From the NCBI GenBank assembly GCA_024102915.1, contig JAGFJG010000075.1:1-64000 (forward strand): DNA of 64,000 bases, given 5' to 3'. The translations under genes were made by a program, and so were the position numbers. This document shows, piece by piece, positions 53,179 to 61,650 of this stretch (position 1 is its first letter; each line of letters opens with the position of its first letter). The notes under the pieces are model-generated. The model did not search any database and was not told the origin of the DNA. It was given only the letters and a program-made list of their open reading frames with translations. The stretch is from Caldilineales bacterium (lineage in GTDB: Bacteria; Chloroflexota; Anaerolineae; J102).

Positions 53179-53598
53179 TTACGCCGGGGCAGGCGCTTCG
53201 CTGAATATCACAAGTTCGTGCGTGACGGGCGCTTTCAACGAAGCCGACACAGTGCAATAGCGCGTCTCGGCCAATTCGATGGCACGCTCCACTGCCGCCT
53301 GGTTGATATCGACGCCGCTGACCTTGTAGATCATGTGAATGGCCGTATAGGCTTTGGGCCAGTCAGGCTGTTTTTCACCCACGATCTCGATCTCGAAACT
53401 GGTGATCTGCTGTCGTTTTTTCTCCAAAACCCCCATGATCGTGGTCGACACGCATCCCCCCAACGCGGCCAACAGAAGCTCACTCGGCCCCAGGCCGCTG
53501 CCGTTACTGCCGCCATCGATGGCGACGACATCGCCTTCCATATTTGTCGCCAAAAAAGACTTTTGGCTTTGCCAGTTTACATTAACCTGTACGCTCAT
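53179..53598 (-). CDS. OsmC-family peroxide/organic hydroperoxide-type protein
   Basis: A 139-residue OsmC/Ohr-fold protein. The two redox Cys are visible: one in LGGCVSTTIMGVLEKK (about residue 49), the other in ETRYCTVSASL (about 115). It starts MSVQVNVNWQSQKSFLATNM, with GPSELLLAALGG before the first Cys. It probably reduces hydroperoxides or handles sulfur species. AAGGAG lies 8 to 13 nt before the ATG. It converges on hypC via a shared terminator. Confidence 0.9.
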   Translation of the reverse strand: MSVQVNVNWQSQKSFLATNMEGDVVAIDGGSNGSGLGPSELLLAALGGCVSTTIMGVLEKKRQQITSFEIEIVGEKQPDWPKAYTAIHMIYKVSGVDINQAAVERAIELAETRYCTVSASLKAPVTHELVIFSEAPAPA

Positions 53599-53678
53599 GG
53601 TTTGCGACTCCTTCAGCGCGAATAGAATTTCGTGAAATCATGCGCATTGTAGCAGGCGACCACCATGGAGGCCAACTC

Positions 53679-54542
53679 TCACGCCTTAGCATTCAGCGTC
53701 AGGGTCAATTCATGCTGCCGGTAAATCACCGCATAGCCGGTCGCTTCAAGGGCGGACGTCAGTGGCGAACGCTCCGGTTCGTTGCGCAAATAGACGCTGG
53801 CTGTCGGGTATTTGAAGTGCAGCGCCTCCAGCAACATGCGCCCGGAATCCGAGGGCAGGGCGTGTGGATTAACAGCCAGATCGACGAGATTCATGCTGTC
53901 CAGTTGCGGCGGGAACCCCAACGCATATGCAATCAGTTCTCCCCCATCTTCGACGCCCCATCCCAACAGCCCCAGATCGAGCATCGCCTTCACTGTCTCT
54001 TGTTGCCGTTGCCAACACGGCGGCTGGGTGTGCCAATCGAAATAACGCGACGCCAATTCAGCCGGATCCATTTGAACGAGGCTGAATCGAGGCACAACAT
54101 CGGAGCCATTACCGGCCGGTCTGCGCCATCCCCACAGGTCGCGCTGATGCTGCCAGCCCAACTGACGATAAAGCTGTTGCGCCGCCCGGTTTTGGTGCAG
54201 GACTTCGAGTTGCAGTTGTGAGATGCCCGCTGCCGCCGCATTCGCCGTCAGGGTCTCCATCAGGCCACGAGCGATGCCATGCCGCCTTGCCGCGGGCTTC
54301 ACCCCCAGACCCGCCACCCAGCCCCTATCATCCCGCCGGGCCAATTGCGCCAGCCCGGCCAGCTTTCCATCCAACTCGGCCACGACCGACAAGGCCATAT
54401 CGACATCATGCGTGCGCAGAAACTGGCGATATTGGTGCACATCGAAATGGATGTCAACCGGGTAATCAATGTAGCTGGCATTCAGCGTCTGCACCAGGGC
54501 GACGATATCGAAATCGGCGGCGGGACGGATGCGAACGGGCAT
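53679..54542 (-). CDS. GNAT acetyltransferase with two GNAT-like halves
   Basis: A 287-residue protein. The N-terminal half (about 1-150) is a typical GNAT: VRIRPAADFDIVALVQTLNA, then the acetyl-CoA loop VKPAARRHGIARGLMETLTA and NRAAQQLYRQLGWQHQRDLW. The C-terminal half has HALPSDSGRMLLEALHFKYP and the ending SALEATGYAVIYRQHELTL, another GNAT-like pattern lacking the clear Q/RxxGxG loop. The acceptor is unknown. It lies 9 bp downstream of the adenosine deaminase gene in the same direction. Confidence 0.82.
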   Translation of the reverse strand: MPVRIRPAADFDIVALVQTLNASYIDYPVDIHFDVHQYRQFLRTHDVDMALSVVAELDGKLAGLAQLARRDDRGWVAGLGVKPAARRHGIARGLMETLTANAAAAGISQLQLEVLHQNRAAQQLYRQLGWQHQRDLWGWRRPAGNGSDVVPRFSLVQMDPAELASRYFDWHTQPPCWQRQQETVKAMLDLGLLGWGVEDGGELIAYALGFPPQLDSMNLVDLAVNPHALPSDSGRMLLEALHFKYPTASVYLRNEPERSPLTSALEATGYAVIYRQHELTLTLNAKA

Positions 54543-54551
54543 GCGATGGCG

Positions 54552-55619
54552 CTAAAGCAATTGGGCTCGCAGCCGGGCGAACTCTGCACGGAACTCGGAC
54601 GCCATTTCCGTCTTGCGTTCATCCAGCAGGAAGCTTGCCTGCAAGGCGTTGAGTGAAATCTGTTCGAGCATAGCGGCGTCGAAACCGAAGTGGTCGATCA
54701 GTACGCGATATTCCTGGCTGAGCGTCGTGTTGAACAGCGGCGGATCGTCACTGTTCACAGTCACATACGCGCCCGCGTCCCACAGCCGCCGCAAAGGATG
54801 CTGCTCATATCCGGGATACACGCCGAGGCGAATATTGGAGGTCGGGTTCACCTCCAACGGTATCTGATGTTCGACCAGATAATCGATCAATTCCGGGTCC
54901 TCGATGGCGCGCACGCCGTGGCCGATGCGCTCGGCCCCCAGCGCCCGCAATGCCCCCCACACGCTGGCTGGCCCCACCGTCTCACCGGCATGGGGCACGC
55001 TGTGCAGCCCTCCATCATGGGCGGCAGCGAAGGCATGGGCGAACGGCTCCGGCGGCGCTCCCACCTCGTTGCCGCCCAAACCCAGAGCCACCACGCCCCG
55101 ATCCTGCCAGGCCAGGGCCATCTCCACGGTGGGGTCGCTGGCAAAGCCGGTATAGTCCTCGCCGTCGAAACTGAGATTGCGCGGGATATCCAATACCCAG
55201 GCGATCTCGACGCCGAAATCCCGTTTCGCTTTTTGCCGTCCCGCCTCCAGCCCATCGATCAGATCATCAGCCGTCAATCCCTTGTCCTGCCAGATATGTG
55301 TGAAGGGCGTGAATGTGGCTTCAGCGTAACGCGTATTGTGCCGCCGCATCTCGCGCCCGAAATCGTACGTTATCAATTCGAAATCGGCGGGCGAGCGCAG
55401 CAGGTTTTGGATCGTGAGATAGATTTCGATGAAGTGCCGGAAATCCCGAAACTGATACCACTTGCGCAGACTGGCCTCGCTTTCGACAGGCAGTTTGATG
55501 CTGTGCCGCCGCGCCAGTTCCAGCACCGTGCCCGGCTGAATCGCCCCTTCCAAATGCACATGCAGTTCGACCTTGGGCATGGCGACGGCGAAGGCATGAA
55601 GCGCCGTGGTTTGATACAT
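54552..55619 (-). CDS. add: Adenosine deaminase
   Basis: A 355-residue zinc amidohydrolase converting (deoxy)adenosine to inosine. Zn/catalytic motifs: MPKVELHVHLEG (HxH), VVALGLGGNEVG, LHSVPHAGETVG, GAERIGHGVRAIED, and the final VTVNSDDPPLFNTTLSQEY. The ATG at 55619 is chosen. An upstream ATG at 55676 would read through the heptamer repeat. It lies just after the permease genes of a BMP-type nucleoside importer, so it most likely handles imported adenosine. Confidence 0.93.
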   Translation of the reverse strand: MYQTTALHAFAVAMPKVELHVHLEGAIQPGTVLELARRHSIKLPVESEASLRKWYQFRDFRHFIEIYLTIQNLLRSPADFELITYDFGREMRRHNTRYAEATFTPFTHIWQDKGLTADDLIDGLEAGRQKAKRDFGVEIAWVLDIPRNLSFDGEDYTGFASDPTVEMALAWQDRGVVALGLGGNEVGAPPEPFAHAFAAAHDGGLHSVPHAGETVGPASVWGALRALGAERIGHGVRAIEDPELIDYLVEHQIPLEVNPTSNIRLGVYPGYEQHPLRRLWDAGAYVTVNSDDPPLFNTTLSQEYRVLIDHFGFDAAMLEQISLNALQASFLLDERKTEMASEFRAEFARLRAQLL

Positions 55620-55628
55620 TGGCGGATT

Positions 55629-55690
55629 AAGAGTTGGAAAGTTGGTAGGTTGGTTAGGCTGTTCCCGATCTGCCAACCCACCAATTTACC
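55629..55690. repeat. Palindromic heptamer/octamer repeat
   Basis: The left arm AAGAGTTGG, AAAGTTGG, TAGGTTGG, TTAGGC (55629-55659) has a complementary right arm, GCCAACCCACCAATTTACC (55672-55690). The period drifts between 7 and 8 bp. It sits between the permease and adenosine deaminase genes. Confidence 0.7.
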
Positions 55691-55696
55691 TTCACC

Positions 55697-56662
55697 TTAC
55701 AACCCTCGTTCGCCGCGAATATAGGGCACTCCCAGGGCGGCGGGTGCGCCGATGCGTTTGCGAATAGCGGTGCGTGAGCCGATGACCAGGGCCAGGATCG
55801 TGAGCAGATAAGGGGCCATCTGCAAGAAGAAACCCCAATTGGAATTCACGTAAAGCGGGTTGGTGAATCCCAAAAGCACAGCCGGCCCTTGCAAATCAAG
55901 GATGGCGCGGCGCAACGCCCCGAACAGATACGCGCCCAGGGCTGCCCGCCACGGATTCCACTGGGCGAAGATCACGAGGCCGATGGCAATCCAGCCCTGA
56001 CCTGAGGTGGTCTGAGCGCTGTACCAGCCGGGCGAAACCGAGAGGCTGATCGCCACGCCCGCCAGCCCGGCCAGACAGCCGCCGACAAAGGTATAGAAAT
56101 AGCGAAGACGATAGACGTTCACACCCAGCGTATCGGCTGCCTCAGGCTTTTCGCCCACCGCCCGCAGGTGCATGCCGGGACGGGTTTTGTAAATGTAGTA
56201 AGCGACAAAGGGCGTCAGCAAGTAGCCCACATAGACCAGCACGCTCTGATCGGCGAAGAACACGGGGCCGACGAAGGGAATTCCTGCCAGAAGGGGGATG
56301 TCGAAATCGGGCAGCAAAGGCGGATTCTTACCGGTCAAGCCTTCCCCCAAAACCAGGGCTAAGCCCGTGCCCAGGAATGTGAGCGAAAGGCCGCTGACAA
56401 CCTGATCCGCCTGGAATTGGATGCACACAAGGCCGTGCGCCATACTCAGAATCCCGCCCACCAGCATCCCCATAATCAATCCTACCCAGGGATTTCCGGT
56501 AGCCAGCGAGATGCTGAAGCCGGTCATGGCGCCGAGCAGCATCATGCCCTCAACGCCCAGATTGAGGATGCCCGAACGTTCGGCCAGGAGTTCGCCGATT
56601 GCCGCAAAGAGCAGGATGGTTCCCGTGGCAATGCCCGCGTGTAAGATGATTTCTAGATTCAT
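55697..56662 (-). CDS. Nucleoside ABC importer permease (second, NupQ/YufQ-like)
   Basis: A 321-residue BPD_transp_2 permease with eight to ten helices: GTILLFAAIGELLAERSGIL at the start, the conserved NLGVEGMMLLGAM loop, then GMHLRAVGEKPEAADTLGVN as the cytoplasmic coupling segment. It is typical of BMP/purine-nucleoside importers and pairs with the permease encoded just before it. Confidence 0.92.
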   Translation of the reverse strand: MNLEIILHAGIATGTILLFAAIGELLAERSGILNLGVEGMMLLGAMTGFSISLATGNPWVGLIMGMLVGGILSMAHGLVCIQFQADQVVSGLSLTFLGTGLALVLGEGLTGKNPPLLPDFDIPLLAGIPFVGPVFFADQSVLVYVGYLLTPFVAYYIYKTRPGMHLRAVGEKPEAADTLGVNVYRLRYFYTFVGGCLAGLAGVAISLSVSPGWYSAQTTSGQGWIAIGLVIFAQWNPWRAALGAYLFGALRRAILDLQGPAVLLGFTNPLYVNSNWGFFLQMAPYLLTILALVIGSRTAIRKRIGAPAALGVPYIRGERGL

Positions 56663-56671
56663 GGCTTCACT

Positions 56672-57796
56672 CTAGCTGGTTGCCGTAGAAAGGTCGGCGG
56701 AGTTGGAAGAGGATTTGACCAGCCGGATCTTGTAACGGAGGAGCACGTCGCTGCTGATGAGCATGAATAGGACAATGCCCTGCAACAATTGCGTCAGGCC
56801 GGAGGGCTGTATCTCACGTCCGGCCACGATCAATGCCCCAAACAGGATCGAGACGAGCACCACGGCGAAGGGATTTAGCTTCGCCAGCCAGGCGATGATA
56901 ATGCCGGTGAAACCGTAGCCGGGCGAGATGCGTTCTTGCAGGCGATGGACGACGCCGCCGATCTCGGACATGCCCGCCAACCCGGCCAGCGCCCCCGAAA
57001 ACATCATGACCAGGATGATATTGCGGGCGATGTTCAGGCCGGCATATCGCGCCGCTTCTTTGTTGTCGCCGATCAGCTTGATCTCATAACCCCAGCGGCT
57101 GTACTTGAAAATCCACCAGACCAGCGCCGCCGCCGCCAGAGCGATGATAAAGCCCAGGTGCAGGGTGATGCCGGAGAAAGCACGGTAGTCCCTGGCGTAA
57201 TCGGCCAGACGAGGCAGCCACGCACTCTTGGGAAAGACGGGCGTCATCTGGAAACCGGCGTCGCTCCAGGAATTGAAAATCCAGAAATTGTTCCACAAGA
57301 CAGCCACATAGTTCAGCATCAGGGTCGTGATGATCTCGTTGACCATGAAGCGGGCTTTGAGGAAGCCAGGGATGAAACCCCACAGCGCGCCCCCGATCAT
57401 GCCCATGATCATCATCGCCGCCAGCACAATCACCTTAGGCGTTTCGGGCGGTAGAATGGGGACGAGCACGACCAGGCTGGCGAAGAAGGCGCCGATATAA
57501 AACTGCCCCTCCGCCCCGATGTTCCACAGCTTCATCTTGAAAGCCACCGTGCAGGCCAGACCCACCAGAATCAGCGGCGTGGCTTTCACCAAGGTATCAG
57601 ATAATGTGGGCCAACTGCCGAAGGTGGCATTCCAGAAAAACCTGCCCACCACCAGTGGCTGTCCCCCGATCAATTTCAAAATGATGCCGCTGACAATGAA
57701 CGCCACGATCACAGCCCCCACCGAAGTGGCGGCGGGCAGCCAGCGGGGATAGTCTTCGGTGCGTTTTTCAAAGCTAAGAGAATAGGGCAGGTTCAT
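56672..57796 (-). CDS. Nucleoside ABC importer permease (first, NupP/YufP-like)
   Basis: A 374-residue permease. A cytoplasmic N-terminus leads into PAATSVGAVIVAFIVSGIIL. KMKLWNIGAEGQFYIGAFFA and KARFMVNEIITTLMLNYVAV are family signatures, and the coupling loop is YEIKLIGDNKEAARYAGLN. The ATG overlaps the ATPase stop by four bases. It acts with the second permease as a heterodimer. Confidence 0.92.
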   Translation of the reverse strand: MNLPYSLSFEKRTEDYPRWLPAATSVGAVIVAFIVSGIILKLIGGQPLVVGRFFWNATFGSWPTLSDTLVKATPLILVGLACTVAFKMKLWNIGAEGQFYIGAFFASLVVLVPILPPETPKVIVLAAMMIMGMIGGALWGFIPGFLKARFMVNEIITTLMLNYVAVLWNNFWIFNSWSDAGFQMTPVFPKSAWLPRLADYARDYRAFSGITLHLGFIIALAAAALVWWIFKYSRWGYEIKLIGDNKEAARYAGLNIARNIILVMMFSGALAGLAGMSEIGGVVHRLQERISPGYGFTGIIIAWLAKLNPFAVVLVSILFGALIVAGREIQPSGLTQLLQGIVLFMLISSDVLLRYKIRLVKSSSNSADLSTATS

Positions 57797-59340
57797 GGCT
57801 GAGCCTCCACGGTGCTATGGATATCTTCCAACCTGGTCCCGGTCATCATCAAGCCGATGGTATCAACGTCAGCTTCGGCTGTCTTCAACGTCCCCATGAT
57901 CTGCCCGTGGAACATCACGGCGATGCGATCACTCAGAGCGAACAGTTCCTCCAATTCCTCCGAAATCAGGAGGATTGCCGTACCCGTATCGCGCTGCTCC
58001 AGCAGCAGGCGTTGAATCGCCTCGATAGCGCCGACATCCAACCCGCGCGTGGGTTGGACTGCCACCATCAGCCGGGGTTGAGCAGTGATCTCGCGGGCCA
58101 GGATCACCTTCTGCAGGTTGCCGCCCGAAAGCTTGCGGGCCTGAGTCCCAACGCTTGGGGCCAGGATCGCATATTCATCCTTCAATTCAGTGGCAAAACT
58201 CTGGGCATTCCCCTGATTGATCGTGACGCCATTGCCGACAGGCGACTGGCGATAGCACTTCATGATCGTATTATCGGTGATCGTGAGATTGGGGGCCGAA
58301 CCGACGTGCGTGCGGTCCTCGGGGATATGAGCGACGCTGGCCCTGATCGCCTTGATCGGTTGAGCATTACTCAACTCCTCCCCATCGACAACGATGTTCC
58401 CTTCACTGTTGCGCAGCCCGGTGATACATTCGGCCAATTCGCTCTGTCCATTTCCGGCCACGCCGGCGATGCCCAGGATTTCGCCGCTGCGGATCTCAAA
58501 CGAAACGCCGCGCAGCGCGGGCACGCCTTTATTGTTGATCGCATGCAGATCACGCACCGCGAGCACGACGTCGCCCGGCTCCCTGACATCCTTTTCCACC
58601 TCGAAAACCACATCACGCCCCACCATGAGTTGGGCCAGCTTGCGCTTATCCAGCCCGGCCATATCTAGACCCTCGGCAGTGACCTTGCCCTTGCGCAGGA
58701 TGGTGATGCGGTCGGCCACGGCTTCCACTTCATGCAGTTTGTGGCTGATGAAAATGATGGATTTGCCCTGCGCCGTCAATGCCTGCATCGTCCCCATTAA
58801 TTCCTCGATCTCGCGGGGGGCGAGCACCGCAGTTGGCTCATCCAAAATCAGCACATCCGCGCCCCGATACAGCATCTTCAGGATCTCGACCCGCTGCTGT
58901 TCGCCCACCGATAGCTGCCAGATCAGGGCGTCCGGAGCCACGAAAAGGCCGCATTGCTCCTGGATCGCCAGAATCTCCGCTTCGTACTTCTTGGTGTTCA
59001 TGCGGAAGCGCGGCTTATCCAGGCCAAGCAGGATATTCTCTGTCACGGTTTGTACCGGAACCAGCATAAAGTGCTGGTGTACCATGCCGATGCCTTTGGC
59101 GATGGCGTCGCGCGGTGAATTGAAATTGACCAGTTCCCCATGCACACGGATCGTGCCCGAAGTCGGTTTATACAATCCCGACAATGCATTCATCAGTGTG
59201 CTCTTCCCCGCCCCATTCTCACCCAGCAGGGCGTGTATCTCGCCCTGTTTCAAAGTTAGATTGACATGGTCATTGGCCAGTACGCCTGGAAAGCGTATGA
59301 CGATGTCTCTCATTTCGACGGCGTTTGGCGTGGTGTTCAT
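57793..59340 (-). CDS. Nucleoside ABC importer ATPase (NupO/YufO-like)
   Basis: A 515-residue tandem ATPase with two nucleotide-binding domains. NBD1 (about 1-245): Walker A LLGENGAGKST, signature LSVGEQQRVEI, Walker B VLILDEPTAVL. NBD2 (about 255-510): degenerate Walker A GVAGNGQSELAE, signature LSGGNLQKVILAREI. This one-intact, one-degenerate arrangement is the usual sugar/nucleoside importer type. The ATG at 59340, with GGAG upstream, is chosen; the frame is open far upstream without homology. A terminator separates it from the binding-protein gene. Confidence 0.92.
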   Translation of the reverse strand: MNTTPNAVEMRDIVIRFPGVLANDHVNLTLKQGEIHALLGENGAGKSTLMNALSGLYKPTSGTIRVHGELVNFNSPRDAIAKGIGMVHQHFMLVPVQTVTENILLGLDKPRFRMNTKKYEAEILAIQEQCGLFVAPDALIWQLSVGEQQRVEILKMLYRGADVLILDEPTAVLAPREIEELMGTMQALTAQGKSIIFISHKLHEVEAVADRITILRKGKVTAEGLDMAGLDKRKLAQLMVGRDVVFEVEKDVREPGDVVLAVRDLHAINNKGVPALRGVSFEIRSGEILGIAGVAGNGQSELAECITGLRNSEGNIVVDGEELSNAQPIKAIRASVAHIPEDRTHVGSAPNLTITDNTIMKCYRQSPVGNGVTINQGNAQSFATELKDEYAILAPSVGTQARKLSGGNLQKVILAREITAQPRLMVAVQPTRGLDVGAIEAIQRLLLEQRDTGTAILLISEELEELFALSDRIAVMFHGQIMGTLKTAEADVDTIGLMMTGTRLEDIHSTVEAQP

Positions 59341-59376
59341 GAAGACATCTCCATCCTGGTCGACGGACGAGATTAG

Positions 59377-59410
59377 AAAAAGGCCAGGGCAGTTGACACC
59401 GCCCTGGCCC
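59377..59410 (-). terminator. Intra-operon terminator between binding protein and ATPase
   Basis: On the minus strand GGGCCAGGGC pairs with GCCCTGGCC (59401-59409 with 59382-59390), a nine-base perfect stem with a ten-base loop, followed by TTTTTCTAAT. It lies 16 bp after the binding-protein stop and probably lowers ATPase/permease expression relative to the lipoprotein. Confidence 0.8.
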
Positions 59411-59425
59411 AGGTTATTTTGGAAC

Positions 59426-60709
59426 TTACTCGAGTTCTGGCAACTCAGCCGTAATGTTCTCGTTCCACCAGTACATACAGGTTTCGCAGGGGCTGCCGAA
59501 CTGTTTGAATCCGTCCAGGTCGGCTTGCTCCAGACTCTGGCCTTCAGGCAAAACCAGATTGCCCTGGTTGTCGGTGATGGGGCCGGAGAAGACATCGAAG
59601 CGGTCGAGTTCGCCGTTGAGGAACTTGGCGTAGGTCTCGCGGATGACAGCCATATCCTCTTCCGGGATGCTGGCTGCGCCCGGCTGCAATTCTTCACCTT
59701 CGCCAAAGCCGAACAGGCCCATGCCGCCGGTGTCGCTTTCGAAGTATTCCCAACCGCCGACCCAGGTTCCTTCCCGAGAGCCTTCTACGATGTTGGCATA
59801 GACCGGGCCCCAGTTCCAGTACATGGATGTAAGACAGCGGGGGTTGTTGCAGTTGTATTGGTAGTCGTAGGTAATGCCCCACTTGCCCTCAGGAGCGGCC
59901 TCGGCGGGTGCGGGCGTGTCGGCGCCGGTCATAACCACCTGAACGCCGCTGTCAAACAGGGAAGAAGCGGCTTCTTTCTCGAGAATGGGATCGTGCCAGG
60001 TGAAGATCCAGCGCACATCGATCGTGCATTCCGGGCATGTCTGCTCGGCGCCTAGAGCGAAGGCATTGCCCAGGCGTAATTCTTCGGGGATGGGGAAGGT
60101 GGCGATGTACCCCAGCTTGGGGTTGCCGTCGGCCTTAGCGCGAGCGCCAGCCAGCATGCCCGCCGTATATTTCATGTTCTCCATGGCGCCCATCAGGTTG
60201 CCGAAATTGGCTTCATTGGACTTGAAACCAGAGATGTGGATGATGTCGATATCCGGGAACTCTTCGGCCACAATCTCGGAAGCGTCCATGAATCCGAACG
60301 ACGTGGTGAAGATCACGTCGAAGCCCTTGCGAGCCAGGGAGCGGATGACCTGCTCGGCGTCAGCGCCTTCCGCCACATTTTCGACATAGGCGGTGTGGAC
60401 GTTTTCCACATTCTCTTCCACATACATGCGGCCCTGATCGTGCGCCTGGGTCCAGCCGCCGTCATCATGGGGACCGACATAAACAAAGGCGACGTTGTAT
60501 TTCCCTTCCTCGATGGTGGGAATCTGATACGCGCCCTCGGTTGACGCGGCTGGCTGCTCAGCCGGCGCTTCCGCAGCAGGCTGTTCTTCGGCGGCAGGCT
60601 GTTCCTCGGCTGCGGGGGCGGCTGGGGCAGGAGCCGCCTGCGCGCAGGCAGTCAGCGCCAGCGCCAGGATGATGAGGGCCAAAATGGGTAACGCAATACG
60701 TCGACTCAT
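59426..60709 (-). CDS. BMP-family nucleoside-binding lipoprotein
   Basis: A 427-residue PnrA/BmpA-type solute-binding protein. The signal peptide ends in the lipobox LTAC with Cys22, then an Ala/Pro/Glu linker (about 23-58). The mature domain opens YNVAFVYVGPHDDGGWTQAH, the family signature, and continues with ARKGFDVIFTTSFGFMDASE and YIATFPIPEELRLGNAFALG. A pair of Cys near CNNPRC and one near CETC are unusual and could form disulfides. It is the first gene of the importer unit, with its own promoter and AAGGAG. Confidence 0.93.
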   Translation of the reverse strand: MSRRIALPILALIILALALTACAQAAPAPAAPAAEEQPAAEEQPAAEAPAEQPAASTEGAYQIPTIEEGKYNVAFVYVGPHDDGGWTQAHDQGRMYVEENVENVHTAYVENVAEGADAEQVIRSLARKGFDVIFTTSFGFMDASEIVAEEFPDIDIIHISGFKSNEANFGNLMGAMENMKYTAGMLAGARAKADGNPKLGYIATFPIPEELRLGNAFALGAEQTCPECTIDVRWIFTWHDPILEKEAASSLFDSGVQVVMTGADTPAPAEAAPEGKWGITYDYQYNCNNPRCLTSMYWNWGPVYANIVEGSREGTWVGGWEYFESDTGGMGLFGFGEGEELQPGAASIPEEDMAVIRETYAKFLNGELDRFDVFSGPITDNQGNLVLPEGQSLEQADLDGFKQFGSPCETCMYWWNENITAELPELE

Positions 60710-60790
60710 GGCAAATCTCCTTCTATTCTATAGAAAACGGGAAGTGGGTAGGGACCGCGCTGTGTTGGATGTCACAGCCTTCATTGCAAG

Positions 60791-60820
60791 AATATACTCT
60801 GTGAGATCGACCTCTGTCAA
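60791..60820 (-). promoter_or_regulatory. Promoter of the nucleoside importer
   Basis: On the minus strand, a perfect TTGACA (60820-60815), an 18-bp spacer, then TATATT (60796-60791). The leader is about 80 nt before the ATG at 60709. AAGGAG lies at 60722-60717. Confidence 0.8.
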
Positions 60821-60837
60821 AGCAAGTGGCGCGCTGA

Positions 60838-61650
60838 TTAGGGGATGCGCCGCCATTTCGACAGCCATTTTTGGGCGAAATCTACAGCCGCTCGTTGCCG
60901 AAACAATCGGGCCTCCGCCCTGCCGACCCTGCCGATCGCTATCTTATTCGTTTCCTCGAACGCAGCGCCCAGTTCAGGGAAATCGTCATCGTCGTAATCG
61001 ATATCTTCGTAGACCCTCCAAACTCGCTCGCCATTCTCGAAAACAGCCGCACCCTGCCGGGCTGTAGGGGAATCGGGCAGGCTGTATTCGGCCAGATGAA
61101 ACGATGTATTGTTGCCGTAGCCAACGCCCAACAGCATCACCCAGGCGTCCAGCTCATAAAGACGCCTCAGCGGCGAACCCTCTCCCAGGCTGTAGTCCAG
61201 GCTATGATTTTCGATGACCGCCGCGGCGTGACGGCCCCAGGCGGCGAACGATACGCTGGGGTGATAGCTGCGCTGCACGCCCGGCCAATTGCGGAACACC
61301 TCGACGATCCGCCCCATCAGCCGCGTGGGCGTGATGGCCGGATCGAAGGCGGGCGTATGCTCGCGGATAATCGGCCACCAGGGTTCGGGAACGGGCGGGT
61401 GCTGCCAGAGGGCGGGATCCGAATTCGCCCCAGTGAAAGCGGGCATCACCAGCGTGCCGGAGGGGGTTAGTACATCGGTCAGGGCCTGCACCACCGCCAC
61501 GGGCCCGCCCGCCGTCCAACCCAGGGAACTGAGCGAGGAATGCGCCAGCACGATCATTCCTGGCCGCAAACCCAGGCGTCGGAAATCGGCGACAAGGCTG
61601 GCGCGCGTGTTCGGCATTTCCAAACCGTCAATGACGTCCGCTTCACTCAT
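60838..61650 (-). CDS. AAC(3)-family (aminoglycoside 3-N-type) acetyltransferase
   Basis: A 270-residue Antibiotic_NAT-family protein. The signatures are in order: PGMIVLAHSSLSSLGWTAGG, GTLVMPAFTGANSDPALW, AITPTRLMGRIVEVFRNWPG, SYHPSVSFAAWGRHAAAVIE, GEGSPLRRLYELDAWVMLLG and NNTSFHLAEY. Members acetylate the 3-amino group of aminoglycosides, but many chromosomal ones act on other amines. Resistance is not implied. The start overlaps the RarA-fusion end by eight bases, so the two are coupled. Confidence 0.87.
   Translation of the reverse strand: MSEADVIDGLEMPNTRASLVADFRRLGLRPGMIVLAHSSLSSLGWTAGGPVAVVQALTDVLTPSGTLVMPAFTGANSDPALWQHPPVPEPWWPIIREHTPAFDPAITPTRLMGRIVEVFRNWPGVQRSYHPSVSFAAWGRHAAAVIENHSLDYSLGEGSPLRRLYELDAWVMLLGVGYGNNTSFHLAEYSLPDSPTARQGAAVFENGERVWRVYEDIDYDDDDFPELGAAFEETNKIAIGRVGRAEARLFRQRAAVDFAQKWLSKWRRIP

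Noticed and set aside
54690-55724. 344-codon plus-strand open frame opposite adenosine deaminase
   Set aside because: Antisense shadow. The minus strand carries all zinc and catalytic motifs of the deaminase.
58394-60055. Long open frame of 553 codons on the plus strand
   Set aside because: It is antisense to the nucleoside ATPase and binding-protein genes, both with full family motifs. The translation is low-complexity (Ser/Pro/Arg) with no domain.
60838-61650. Calling the AAC(3)-family gene an antibiotic-resistance determinant
   Set aside because: The family is broad, the gene is chromosomal and coupled to rarA, and nothing in the sequence shows drug specificity.
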